Positions 1 through 5,568 of a stretch of 5,568 nt of DNA are shown in pieces. The DNA lies in the NCBI GenBank assembly GCA_051745935.1, contig JBNJEM010000539.1:1-5568 (forward strand), given 5' to 3'. This stretch comes from JBNJEM01 sp051745935. GTDB taxonomy: Bacteria > Planctomycetota > Planctomycetia > Pirellulales > Pirellulaceae. The position numbers and the translations under genes are program-made. The notes beneath the pieces were generated by a model. The model had not been told where the DNA came from. It made no database searches and saw only the letters and a list, made by a program, of their open reading frames with translations. The stretch's first letter is position 1. Each line of letters opens with the position of its first letter.

Positions 1-397
1 GCGTCCAACCCCGCCAGACCCCCACGAGTTCACCTCGTGGGTGAATCAGACTCGTGAGCTAAGCCCGGCGTCCAACCCCGCCAGACCCCCACGAGTTCAT
101 CTCGTGGGTGAATCAGGCTCGTGAGCTAAGCCCGGCGTCCATCCCGTCAGACCCCCACGAGTTCACCTCGTGGGTGAATCAGGCTCGTGAGCTAAAGCCC
201 GGCGTCCAACCCGCCAGACCCCCACGAGTTCACCTCGTGGGTGAATCAGGCTCGTGAGCTAAGCCCGGCGTCCAACCCGCCAGACCCCCACGAGTTCACC
301 TCGTGGGTCAATCAGACTCGTGAGCTAAGCCCGGCGTCCAACCCCGCCAGACCCCCACGAGTTCATCTCGTGGGTGAATCAGGCTCGTGAGCTAAGC
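1..397. repeat. Tandem array of six 66-67 bp palindrome-bearing units
   Basis: Six head-to-tail units begin at 1, 68, 135, 202, 268 and 334, each starting GCGTCCA and ending CTAAGCCCG (the last ends CTAAGCACC, where the repeat is lost). Units differ by only a few substitutions or 1-nt indels. Every unit holds an inverted repeat, CCCACGAG and CTCGTGGG around a 5-nt TTCAC or TTCAT loop, followed by a second CTCGTG about 10 nt later that could also pair with CACGAG. The array starts at base 1, so it probably continues leftwards. There is no unique spacer between units, so it is not a CRISPR array, and no frame looks protein-coding. Function unknown: it may be an intergenic palindromic repeat of REP/BIME style or a plain satellite expansion. 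Confidence 0.95.
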
Positions 398-747
398 ACC
401 GACCAACCGGCTGTAGCCTGTAACCCACTTTGTTGCATCCTTGCCCGCCTCGAATCAAGGACCTGCGGGACCGAAAGGACCAAAGGGAACACGGCGGACG
501 GGGCTCACGCCGGTAAGAAGGCGCGCGGCGTCTTCCGGTTCTTCATCCGTGGGGCCTACTGCCATCCGTGGGCCGATCATGGCACCTGGAGCACCGCTGA
601 TGATCGTCACGGCGTGGGTGGGGAGAGGTCCAGTGTTTGAAGCGGGGACGCGCAACAAATGCTGTAAGCCTACTCCCGCTGGCTTACCCAATTTCCGGGA
701 TTTTGGCCAGCCCAGGACGAGGCGCGGTCGAGCGATGTCGGCGAGGG
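398..747. other. Gene-free stretch between repeat array and helicase stop
   Basis: I see no gene I can support here. Open frames exist on both strands but are ordinary for GC-rich DNA. The only one with any interest is a minus-strand frame starting with TTG at 751, which overlaps the helicase stop as TTGA and ends at 455 in a Gly/Pro-rich tail (GPFGPAGP). An overlapping plus-strand frame is equally Gly/Pro-rich, because GGNCCN reads as Gly-Pro on both strands, so the signal is not strand-specific. The stretch may be a degraded gene end or simple spacer. It also holds a weak hairpin at 664-687, listed separately. Confidence 0.5.
664..687 (-). terminator. Possible weak terminator hairpin after the helicase gene
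   Basis: GTAAGCC at 664-670 and GGCTTAC at 681-687 form a perfect 7-bp stem with a 10-nt loop, about 60 nt downstream of the helicase stop. Read on the minus strand it is followed by AGCATTTGTTG, which is only moderately T-rich and not a proper U tract. It could end or stabilise the helicase transcript, but may be chance. Confidence 0.3.
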
Positions 748-2796
748 TCAAGAAGGCCTGCGTTTGGCGGATCGCCGATGGCCCTTCGGCTTATTGGGTG
801 GTCCGTCCGTGCTGCGCGCGCGCCGGTGCGGTGCTCGCTCGGCCTGTCCGGTCAGTTCGTACAGGAAACGGCTGGCCATGGTTTCTCGCGGTTTGCCCCA
901 TTTGCGACGTGTGCGTGCCAAGGAAAAGGTCACTCGCTCCTGGGCCCGGGTGATCCCCACATAACAGAGGCGTCGTTCTTCATCAATCGCGTGCCCCTCC
1001 AAATCGATGCTGCGACGATGGGGAAGAAGTCCTTCTTCCATCCCCACCATGTAGACTTGGGGAAACTCCAACCCTTTGGCGCAGTGCAAGGTCATGAGGG
1101 AGACCGAGCCACGATTCAACTGGTCTTCCTTGTTATTGCCAAATTCTCGACTTGTTAGCGCCATGTCGTCAAGGAATTGGCTGAGCCCTGGTTTGTCGTG
1201 ATTCGCTTCGAACTCCGCCAAAGCGTTGACGACATCCTGGACGGAATCCCATCGTCGTTGCCGTTCCTCCGGATCGTCATACAAGCGCTGTAGCTCTGCT
1301 TCGTACCCAATGTGCTCGATCAAGTGGCGCACGAGCTCGGCCAGGGAGGTTTCGCGGGACTTGACACGCGCCTGGTATGTTTTGAGTAGCGTGACCAGTG
1401 GCTCGAGAGCGGTGGCGGCTTTGCGAGGTAGTTTACGAGTGGCATGCGCTGTCTTGTCCGGGGACGACAGTACGTCCCACACGCGTGACTCCTGCTCCAC
1501 GGCGGTACTCATCAGCGTTTCCACGGTGCGGGAACCGATGCCTCGCGGCGGCGTGTTGATAATTCTCAGCAGGGACGTTTCGTCGCGGGGCGCGATCAGT
1601 AGTTTGAGGTATGCCAGAATATCCCTGACTTCCTTGCGATCAAAAAACGAGGTGCCACCGATTAAGACGTACGGGACATCGACACGTCGCATTTCCGCTT
1701 CGAAAGCCCGCGGTTGTTCATTGGTGCGAAACAAGATGGCGATGTCGCCGGGATCCATATCGGGCTTTCGGAGCTGGCGACGGATGTCATCGACGACGGC
1801 TTTCGCTTCTTGCGTCTCGTCCTTGCACTGCAAGATTCGAGGTTTCTCGCCACCCGGCCGGGCCGCTCGAAGCGTTTTATCGTGGCGTGTTTTGTTGAAT
1901 ACGATGAGACGGTTGGCATATTCAATGATTTGGTTGGTGCTGCGATAGTTCTCTTCCAGGCGGACGACCGTGGCGTCCGGCCAATCCCGATTGAATCGCA
2001 AAATGTGTTGCACGTCGGCACCACGCCACGCGTAGATCGATTGGTCGTCATCCCCGACGACGCATAGATTGCGATGCGTGGCGGCGAGCGACCGGACAAT
2101 GCGGTACTGGCTGCCGTTGGTATCCTGGTATTCATCGACCAGCAAGTAGTCAAACCGATTCGCTTCCTCTCTCAGTACGTCGGGGTGCTCGGCGAACAGG
2201 TCCTCCGTGCACAGTAAAATGTCATCAAAGTCCACCGCTCCGGCATTTTTGAGTGCCCGTTGATATCGGCGAAAAGCCGTGGCGGCCAAATGCTGTTTAT
2301 CGGTTTGAGCCAAAGTGGCAGCCTCGTCGGGCCGGATGCAACTCGATTTCCAGTTACTGATCTGGAACAGGAGATCGCTGGGCCGCAGGGATTGGCCAGC
2401 GAGTCGAAGGTCGCGGAGCACGGACCGGGCCAACGCCTCCTGATCGCCTCGGTCGTAAATGGCGAACTGTTGCGGGTAACCAAGTCGCCGAATGTGCCGC
2501 CGCAGTATCCGCAAGCAATGAGCGTGAAAGGTTGAGATTTGGGGGCGGCTTTTCAGTCGCTTGCCCAGCAGGGTACCCACCCGCTGCTGCATTTCGTGGG
2601 CCGCCTTGTTCGTAAACGTCACCGCGAGAATCCGGTCCGGGGGGGTCCCGTGCCGGATCAGTTCAGCGATCCGATGCGTGACCACGGACGTCTTGCCCGT
2701 TCCCGCGCCGGCCAGAACCAGCAACGGCCCGGAAAACGTCGTGACAGCCTGTTTTTGAGAAGGATTCAGCGGAGCCATGGGCCCAGATCGTATCAT
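748..2796 (-). CDS. UvrD/Rep/PcrA-type superfamily 1A DNA helicase
   Basis: ATP-dependent 3'-5' DNA helicase of the UvrD/Rep/PcrA family, cytoplasmic, with expected roles in nucleotide excision and mismatch repair, replication restart or removal of proteins from DNA. All SF1 motifs are intact in the 682-residue product: Q-motif Gln near 14, Walker A GAGTGKT 30-36, motif Ia around 58-69, Walker B DEYQDTN 221-227, motif III GDDDQSIYAWRG 248-259, YRST 284-287, motif IV near 353-358, motif V TLHCAKGLEF 569-578, and motif VI with YVGITRA 612-618. Length matches E. coli Rep and UvrD. The last ~30 residues are a basic, probably disordered tail (HRRARS, KRRPS), a usual site for partner or DNA contacts. 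An alternative ATG at 2778 (product beginning MAPLNPSQKQ) fits family N-termini well; neither start has a clear ribosome binding site. Whether it is functionally UvrD, Rep or PcrA cannot be settled from sequence, so no symbol is given. It is divergent from the TPR gene. Confidence 0.97.
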   Translation of the reverse strand: MIRSGPMAPLNPSQKQAVTTFSGPLLVLAGAGTGKTSVVTHRIAELIRHGTPPDRILAVTFTNKAAHEMQQRVGTLLGKRLKSRPQISTFHAHCLRILRRHIRRLGYPQQFAIYDRGDQEALARSVLRDLRLAGQSLRPSDLLFQISNWKSSCIRPDEAATLAQTDKQHLAATAFRRYQRALKNAGAVDFDDILLCTEDLFAEHPDVLREEANRFDYLLVDEYQDTNGSQYRIVRSLAATHRNLCVVGDDDQSIYAWRGADVQHILRFNRDWPDATVVRLEENYRSTNQIIEYANRLIVFNKTRHDKTLRAARPGGEKPRILQCKDETQEAKAVVDDIRRQLRKPDMDPGDIAILFRTNEQPRAFEAEMRRVDVPYVLIGGTSFFDRKEVRDILAYLKLLIAPRDETSLLRIINTPPRGIGSRTVETLMSTAVEQESRVWDVLSSPDKTAHATRKLPRKAATALEPLVTLLKTYQARVKSRETSLAELVRHLIEHIGYEAELQRLYDDPEERQRRWDSVQDVVNALAEFEANHDKPGLSQFLDDMALTSREFGNNKEDQLNRGSVSLMTLHCAKGLEFPQVYMVGMEEGLLPHRRSIDLEGHAIDEERRLCYVGITRAQERVTFSLARTRRKWGKPRETMASRFLYELTGQAERAPHRRARSTDGPPNKPKGHRRSAKRRPS

Positions 2797-2803
2797 GAAT
2801 CCG

Positions 2804-2842
2804 TTCTGGCGAAAGGGGCTCCCCCCGTGGAAAACCTGCCCG
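2804..2842 (-). other. Leader motif shared with the rluD-flanking repeat
   Basis: Read on the minus strand, this segment just before the helicase ATG is CGGGCAG, then GTTTTCCAC, then a G-run, then 15 nt after CCAC the octamer CGCCAGAA, with the start codon 7 nt further on. The copy at 5509-5547 (minus strand) has CGGGCAG, CTTTCCAC, a G-run and CGCCTGAA 16 nt after CCAC. The copy at 4469-4499 (plus strand) has CTTTCCAC and CGCCTGAA with a 15-nt gap, and an ATG 4 nt later. The matching order and spacing argue for relationship rather than chance, though this is the weakest of the three copies. It may be a regulatory leader, a protein-binding site, or the end of a mobile or RNA element. Confidence 0.45.
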
Positions 2843-2845
2843 CTA

Positions 2846-2875
2846 TTGACGGTTTTCTCAAATCAGGCCTATACT
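2846..2875 (+). promoter_or_regulatory. Sigma-70-like promoter directed towards the TPR gene
   Basis: TTGACG at 2846-2851 and TATACT at 2870-2875 are separated by 18 bp, each one base from the housekeeping consensus (TTGACA, TATAAT). Transcription would start near 2882. The nearest convincing plus-strand coding start is 3230, so the transcript would have a leader of about 350 nt, or the promoter may serve an unrecognised small RNA. Confidence 0.6.
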
Positions 2876-3054
2876 CTTACCGTGACGTCCGTGCTCTCGC
2901 GGCCCGCGGAAATCATTTACCGCCGCGACCAATATGGGGGGGCATCCATGATTGCGGTTTCGGGATGAGGCTGCTGCCAGCTAGACGTGTCCGGTTGGAA
3001 AGGGATCCTGTTCAGATTTGGTCCCGCCATTGGTCCGGCTTGCGGCGGAGAATC

Positions 3055-3068
3055 CGTATCGTGATACG
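3055..3068. promoter_or_regulatory. Short inverted repeat, possible operator
   Basis: CGTATC and GATACG form a perfect 6-bp inverted repeat around a 2-nt GT centre. The half-site core GATAC also occurs in each 16-mer of the nearby tandem duplication. This is the layout expected of a dimeric regulator site upstream of the TPR gene, but no regulator can be named. Confidence 0.3.
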
Positions 3069-3089
3069 TGGACACACACTTTACACGGC

Positions 3090-3121
3090 CACGACTGATA
3101 CAAATCACGACTGATACAAAT
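3090..3121. repeat. Perfect 16-bp tandem duplication
   Basis: CACGACTGATACAAAT occurs twice with no gap (3090-3105 and 3106-3121), followed by a partial match (ACTGACACG). Both copies contain TGATACAAAT, which resembles an extended -10 element, but no -35 box is properly spaced. It may be a replication slippage product or paired binding sites in the leader of the TPR gene. Confidence 0.85.
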
Positions 3122-3229
3122 ACTGACACGCCTGTGGTCAAGCATTGCCGGCAAAAAGCGGCCGGGATGGGATGAGTCATCCTTCCCTGAGGCCTCGTGT
3201 CAGGCGGACCCGACAGCGGTATAAATGCC

Positions 3230-4201
3230 ATGAAATCGAAACGACGACACGAATTGGAAACGAACGCTCTGGCGGATCACTTGGGACAGTGGTATGAGAA
3301 CGCTCAGCCGTATCTGACAACCGCGGCCTTCGCGGTCTTGGCCGTTGTGGCCGTCACTGCGGGGTGGTACTACTGGACGGCGAAGAAAAAGACGCTGGCG
3401 GCGGAAGCCTGGCGGACCTACATGTTCGCCGCGTCCAATCCCGAGGGCAATATGATCGAAACATTGAGTCGGGTCTCCGACAACTTTTCTGATACGAAGG
3501 CGGGGCTTTGGGCGGCATTGACGGAGGCCGATATCCAGGCCAATCAAGGGGTTCGCATGCTGTTTCAGGATAAGGCCACGGCCGAAACCTCGCTCGATGA
3601 AGCGATTAAGACCTATAACGAAGTGCTGTCGCGAGACTTGATCGAGAAAAGTCCCATGGTCAAACGGCGAACGCACTTCGGATTGGCTCAGGCCCTGGAA
3701 GCCACCGGTCGGTTGGACGAGGCGATCGAGCACTACCAGCAGGTAGTGGATGCCAAGCCCGATTCCGCCTTGGCCAAGGCGGCGAAGCGGCGGATCGACG
3801 ATTTGTCCCAGGACAAGACCAAACAGTGGTACGAGTGGCTGGCGGCGAAGGAGCCCGTGCCGAAAAAACCAAAGGCGGGTCCGGGCGGCCCGGGCGGGGC
3901 CCTGGGCGCCCCTGGAAGCCGTTTGGATACCTTGCCCACCGGCCCGGATACTGATTTCACGGAACAATTTGCAACAGAGCCGGACGCGGCTGAACCTTCC
4001 AAGTCTCCCGTTCCGGGCGGCGACGAAAGCGTCCTGCCTGGTAAGAAAGAAACAGACGCCAGCGGCGCGAAAACCACGCCGTTGCAGCCTCTAGAGTTAC
4101 CGGATATGTCCGACGAATCGGAGGAAACGGACCAGACTGATCAAACGAAGCCTACAAAAGTTGACGAGCCCAAGAAGGAGCCAGGTACCCCCGAGCAATA
4201 G
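3230..4201 (+). CDS. Single-pass membrane protein with TPR region and acidic/proline-rich tail
   Basis: Predicted 323-residue membrane-anchored protein of unknown specific role. Order of parts: a charged cytoplasmic-looking N-terminus (MKSKRRHELETN, 1-12), one hydrophobic transmembrane helix at about 29-50 (TTAAFAVLAVVAVTAGWYYW) followed by Lys residues, then an alpha-helical region. Its TPR-like helices lie near 121-133 (SLDEAIKTYNEVL) and 146-180 (GLAQALEATGRLDEAIEHYQQVVDAKP). From about 205 to the end it is low-complexity: Gly/Pro-rich (GPGGPGGALGAPG), then Ser/Thr/Asp/Glu/Pro-rich with DQTDQTKPTK. The layout recalls YfgM-like ancillary TPR proteins of the inner membrane, but I do not assign it to that family. 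The Lys/Arg after the helix give no firm topology. ATG 3230 is preferred over the in-frame GTG at 3197 because it begins the conserved-looking charged segment; no ribosome binding site is obvious. The stop codon touches the structured spacer before rluD. Confidence 0.85.
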   Translation: MKSKRRHELETNALADHLGQWYENAQPYLTTAAFAVLAVVAVTAGWYYWTAKKKTLAAEAWRTYMFAASNPEGNMIETLSRVSDNFSDTKAGLWAALTEADIQANQGVRMLFQDKATAETSLDEAIKTYNEVLSRDLIEKSPMVKRRTHFGLAQALEATGRLDEAIEHYQQVVDAKPDSALAKAAKRRIDDLSQDKTKQWYEWLAAKEPVPKKPKAGPGGPGGALGAPGSRLDTLPTGPDTDFTEQFATEPDAAEPSKSPVPGGDESVLPGKKETDASGAKTTPLQPLELPDMSDESEETDQTDQTKPTKVDEPKKEPGTPEQ

Positions 4202-4466
4202 GGCGACAAGCCCGTGGCATTTGCACCTTGAAAAGCCTTCCTTCAAGCTGTGCAACGGACGTGCGAACGTCCGGGAATATCAGTCTCCTGCCCGTGAACG
4301 ATTACCTGTAGAGTTCGCGGACCGCCGTCCGCCGGGAAGGACGCGCGAGAAATGGTCCAGCTTCCACGGCACGCCAAAGGCGGGCCATAGCTTAGCCTCG
4401 GGATGAAATCCGAGGAAACGCCGGCCGCCGCGAGTCCGACCAACGGGAGGACGGCTTGCGTCGCCC
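4201..4466 (+). ncRNA. Candidate structured RNA (unassigned family) between TPR gene and rluD
   Basis: The spacer folds by eye into a multi-branched RNA. A long-range closing helix pairs GGGCGAC 4201-4207 with GTCGCCC 4460-4466, AAGCC 4208-4212 with GGCTT 4453-4457, and GT 4214-4215 with AC 4451-4452. Inside are a 12-bp hairpin with a 2-nt bulge (4221-4255), an abutting perfect 7-bp hairpin with a GCGA tetraloop (4256-4273), GCGGAC/GTCCGC (4317-4332), ATGGTCC/GGGCCAT with one wobble (4352-4388), and CCTCGG/CCGAGG (4396-4415). The GCGA loop is of GNRA type only on the plus strand, favouring that orientation. It could be an independent RNA, a processed spacer, or a leader controlling rluD. No tmRNA, RNase P, SRP, 6S or riboswitch signature fits. 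The 5' edge is uncertain because it overlaps the TPR stop codon. Confidence 0.45.
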
Positions 4467-4499
4467 GGCTTTCCACCTGGACAACCCCGACCGCCTGAA
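4441..4499 (+). repeat. Inverted repeat copy 1, upstream of rluD
   Basis: Positions 4441-4476 match the reverse complement of 5533-5568 at 33 of 36 bases, the first 23 being identical. After 13-14 diverged bases, ACCGCCTGAA (4490-4499) matches again at 5509-5518 in the same order. The repeat therefore covers the 3' strand of the candidate RNA's closing helix and the bases up to 4 nt before the rluD ATG. The true repeat may extend left of 4441, since its partner is cut by the window end. Confidence 0.9.
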
Positions 4500-4503
4500 G
4501 CAT

Positions 4504-5484
4504 ATGTCTTCCCCTGAATCGCTACAGCTGTTGGTTTCTCATCACGAGGCGGGGATCCGCCTTGACGCGTTCCTCGCTCGACATTGCCCGACGCACAGCC
4601 GGGTTCAATTACGCCGCGCCATCACGGCGGGAGGGGTCTCGGTTGACGGGAAACGTCCCAAGCCGGCCTACCGGTTGGAAGCGGGAGAACAGGTCGTTCT
4701 GGTCGTACCCGAGTTGCCACGCACGATTCCAGAGGCTGAACCAATCCCCCTGGATATCCTGCACGAGGATGACGACCTGGTTGCCATCAACAAGCAGCCG
4801 GGAATGGTGGTGCATCCGAGTAAAGGCCACGGCGGTGGAACGTTGGTCAATGCTTTGGCCCACCGTTTTTCCACGCTCAGCGCGGTGGGCGGCGCGTGCC
4901 GGCCTGGCATCGTACATCGTCTGGACCGTGATACATCCGGGGTCATTGTCGTGGCGAAAAGCGATGCGGCTCATATGGCCCTGGCGGCTCAATGGGAGCG
5001 GCGGGTCATCGAGAAAGAATATGTTGCCATTGTAGTGGGGGAACCGGACCGAGACCGGGATCGCATTGAACAACCCATTGGCATCCATCCGTGCCAGCGA
5101 GAGAAAATGGCGATCCGCCCGCGCCACCGCACCACGCGGCAGGCGTTCACTTTCTACGAGGTGAGCGAGCGTTTTGGACGTTTCGCGCTCCTCCGCGTGG
5201 TGCCGAAAACCGGTCGCACGCACCAGATACGCGTTCATTTGGCCCACATCGGCTGCCCCGTTCTTTGCGATCGACTTTATGGAGGCCGCGCCTCGCTGAC
5301 CCGTGGAGACCTCCAGCGAACCGGTGACTCGACCGTGTTGCTCGATCGCCAGGCGCTCCATGCGCGGCGACTCTGCTTTACCCACCCAACGACCAGCACG
5401 CCCATGGACATCGAGGCTCCCATTCCGGGTGACATGCAGCGCGTCCTGGATGAGCTGCGGCGTTTGCCAGACACACGAACCTGA
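4504..5484 (+). CDS. rluD: RluA-family 23S rRNA pseudouridine synthase, RluD-like
   Basis: Converts specific uridines in RNA to pseudouridine; RluD acts on helix 69 of 23S rRNA (E. coli U1911, U1915, U1917), which supports ribosome assembly. The 326-residue product has an N-terminal S4 RNA-binding domain (about 17-65, with RLDAFLARHCPTHSRVQLRRAI) and an RluA/RsuA catalytic domain from about 80. The signature HRLDRDTSG is at 138-146, with catalytic Asp141. KTGRTHQIRVHLAHIGCPVLCD (235-256) is the conserved C-terminal family motif. Length equals that of E. coli RluD. ATG 4504 is preferred over an in-frame TTG at 4456, which would put 16 unconserved residues inside the repeated element. Only a weak GAAG lies before the ATG. 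It is co-directional with the TPR gene, 302 nt downstream of its stop codon. RluD is chosen over RluC or RluA for the S4 domain and sequence style; exact target sites are inferred. Confidence 0.92.
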   Translation: MSSPESLQLLVSHHEAGIRLDAFLARHCPTHSRVQLRRAITAGGVSVDGKRPKPAYRLEAGEQVVLVVPELPRTIPEAEPIPLDILHEDDDLVAINKQPGMVVHPSKGHGGGTLVNALAHRFSTLSAVGGACRPGIVHRLDRDTSGVIVVAKSDAAHMALAAQWERRVIEKEYVAIVVGEPDRDRDRIEQPIGIHPCQREKMAIRPRHRTTRQAFTFYEVSERFGRFALLRVVPKTGRTHQIRVHLAHIGCPVLCDRLYGGRASLTRGDLQRTGDSTVLLDRQALHARRLCFTHPTTSTPMDIEAPIPGDMQRVLDELRRLPDTRT

Positions 5485-5486
5485 AT

Positions 5487-5507
5487 GGTTATTGGTTATT
5501 GGTTATA
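5487..5507. repeat. Three tandem heptamers after rluD
   Basis: GGTTATT (5487-5493), GGTTATT (5494-5500) and GGTTATA (5501-5507) start 2 nt after the rluD stop codon. They are AT-richer than the surroundings and form no hairpin. This is probably a simple slippage repeat; no terminator is visible for rluD apart from an isolated T5 tract at 5523-5527. Confidence 0.85.
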
Positions 5508-5508
5508 T

Positions 5509-5568
5509 TTCAGGCGGTTGGATTTTTCCCCCGTGGAAAGCTGCCCGACGCAAGCCGTCCTCCCGTTG
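5509..5568 (-). repeat. Inverted repeat copy 2, downstream of rluD (cut by window end)
   Basis: This is the reverse-complement partner of 4441-4499: 33 of 36 bases across 5533-5568 and the co-linear TTCAGGCGGT at 5509-5518. Identity is still perfect at the final base of the window, so the copy very likely continues beyond it. On the minus strand it would represent the 3' end of a second element like the candidate RNA at 4201-4466, here without an ATG just after the octamer. Confidence 0.9.

Larger units (their letters stand above)
2876..3229 (+). other. Long leader/intergenic region before the TPR gene
   Basis: This 354-base stretch lies between the candidate promoter and the TPR start codon. 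No gene can be supported: ATG codons at 2934 and 2948 give only five- to six-codon peptides, and longer frames lack any protein-like character. It contains the inverted repeat at 3055-3068, the tandem 16-mers at 3090-3121, and a small hairpin (CCGGC 3148-3152 with GCCGG 3161-3165). No tRNA or known riboswitch signature was found. It may be a structured 5' untranslated leader or host a small RNA. Confidence 0.45.

Noticed and set aside
1..397. CRISPR array
   Set aside because: The whole 66-67 bp unit is repeated with no unique spacers, and no cas gene is present.
441..953. Plus-strand 170-codon frame with a Gly-Pro-Lys-rich, collagen-like start
   Set aside because: It runs into the helicase gene on the opposite strand, has no coherent protein character, and its Gly-Pro content follows from GGNCCN sequences.
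1226..1948. Plus-strand 240-codon frame, rich in Ser and Arg
   Set aside because: Antisense shadow of the helicase gene, whose own frame carries every conserved motif.
2777..2968. 63-codon plus-strand frame spanning the helicase start and the promoter
   Set aside because: It would begin inside the helicase coding start and run through the -35/-10 elements; no protein-like feature.
3200..3967. Minus-strand 255-codon frame antisense to the TPR gene
   Set aside because: Composition is Arg/Gly-rich shadow sequence; the plus strand has a clear membrane helix and TPR pattern.
4161..4406. Short frames on both strands across the TPR-rluD spacer
   Set aside because: No start signal or recognisable protein; the hairpin density explains this region better.
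4412..4471. RNase P RNA signature: GAGGAAA at 4412-4418 and CCCGGCTT at 4464-4471 resemble parts of the two universally conserved RNase P segments
   Set aside because: The two lie only about 50 nt apart instead of roughly 300, and the rest of the conserved segments and core helices are absent.
4456..4503. TTG start giving rluD 16 extra N-terminal residues
   Set aside because: The extension lies within the repeated element, and the ATG at 4504 gives the usual family length.
4609..5385. Minus-strand 258-codon frame antisense to rluD
   Set aside because: Shadow of rluD, which contains an intact catalytic motif and family-typical length.

Overview
The window holds three complete protein genes plus an unusually large amount of structured or repeated non-coding DNA. 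The host is a GC-rich bacterium. My best guess is a planctomycete: the helicase and RluA/RluD-type enzyme resemble planctomycete versions, the membrane-anchored TPR protein starts with the charged MKSKRRHELETN-type sequence I associate with that phylum, and none of the three genes has a convincing Shine-Dalgarno site. This assignment is inference from memory of protein style, not a database result.

Layout. Positions 1-397 are a tandem array of six near-identical 66-67 bp units, each carrying an 8-bp-stem palindrome; it runs off the left edge. Positions 398-747 contain no gene I can support. On the minus strand, 748-2796 encodes a complete UvrD/Rep/PcrA-type superfamily 1 helicase. A divergent intergenic region (2797-3229) follows, with a good sigma-70-like promoter pointing right (2846-2875), an inverted repeat and a 16-bp tandem duplication. 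On the plus strand, 3230-4201 encodes a single-pass membrane TPR protein and 4504-5484 an RluA-family pseudouridine synthase, probably RluD-like.

The most interesting part is the 300-base gap between the TPR gene and rluD (4202-4503). It can fold into a multi-hairpin RNA closed by an interrupted long-range helix (4201-4215 with 4451-4466). The last ~60 bases of this region, up to just before the rluD start codon, recur as an inverted copy after rluD (5509-5568), which is cut by the window end. A shorter version of the same motif lies directly in front of the helicase start codon (2804-2842). This looks like a repeated non-coding element, possibly a structured RNA family or a leader motif, that I cannot match to a known family.

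The genes are housekeeping in type (DNA repair/replication restart, envelope or scaffold TPR protein, 23S rRNA modification). They do not form an obvious pathway. The TPR gene and rluD are co-directional and could share a transcript through the structured spacer.
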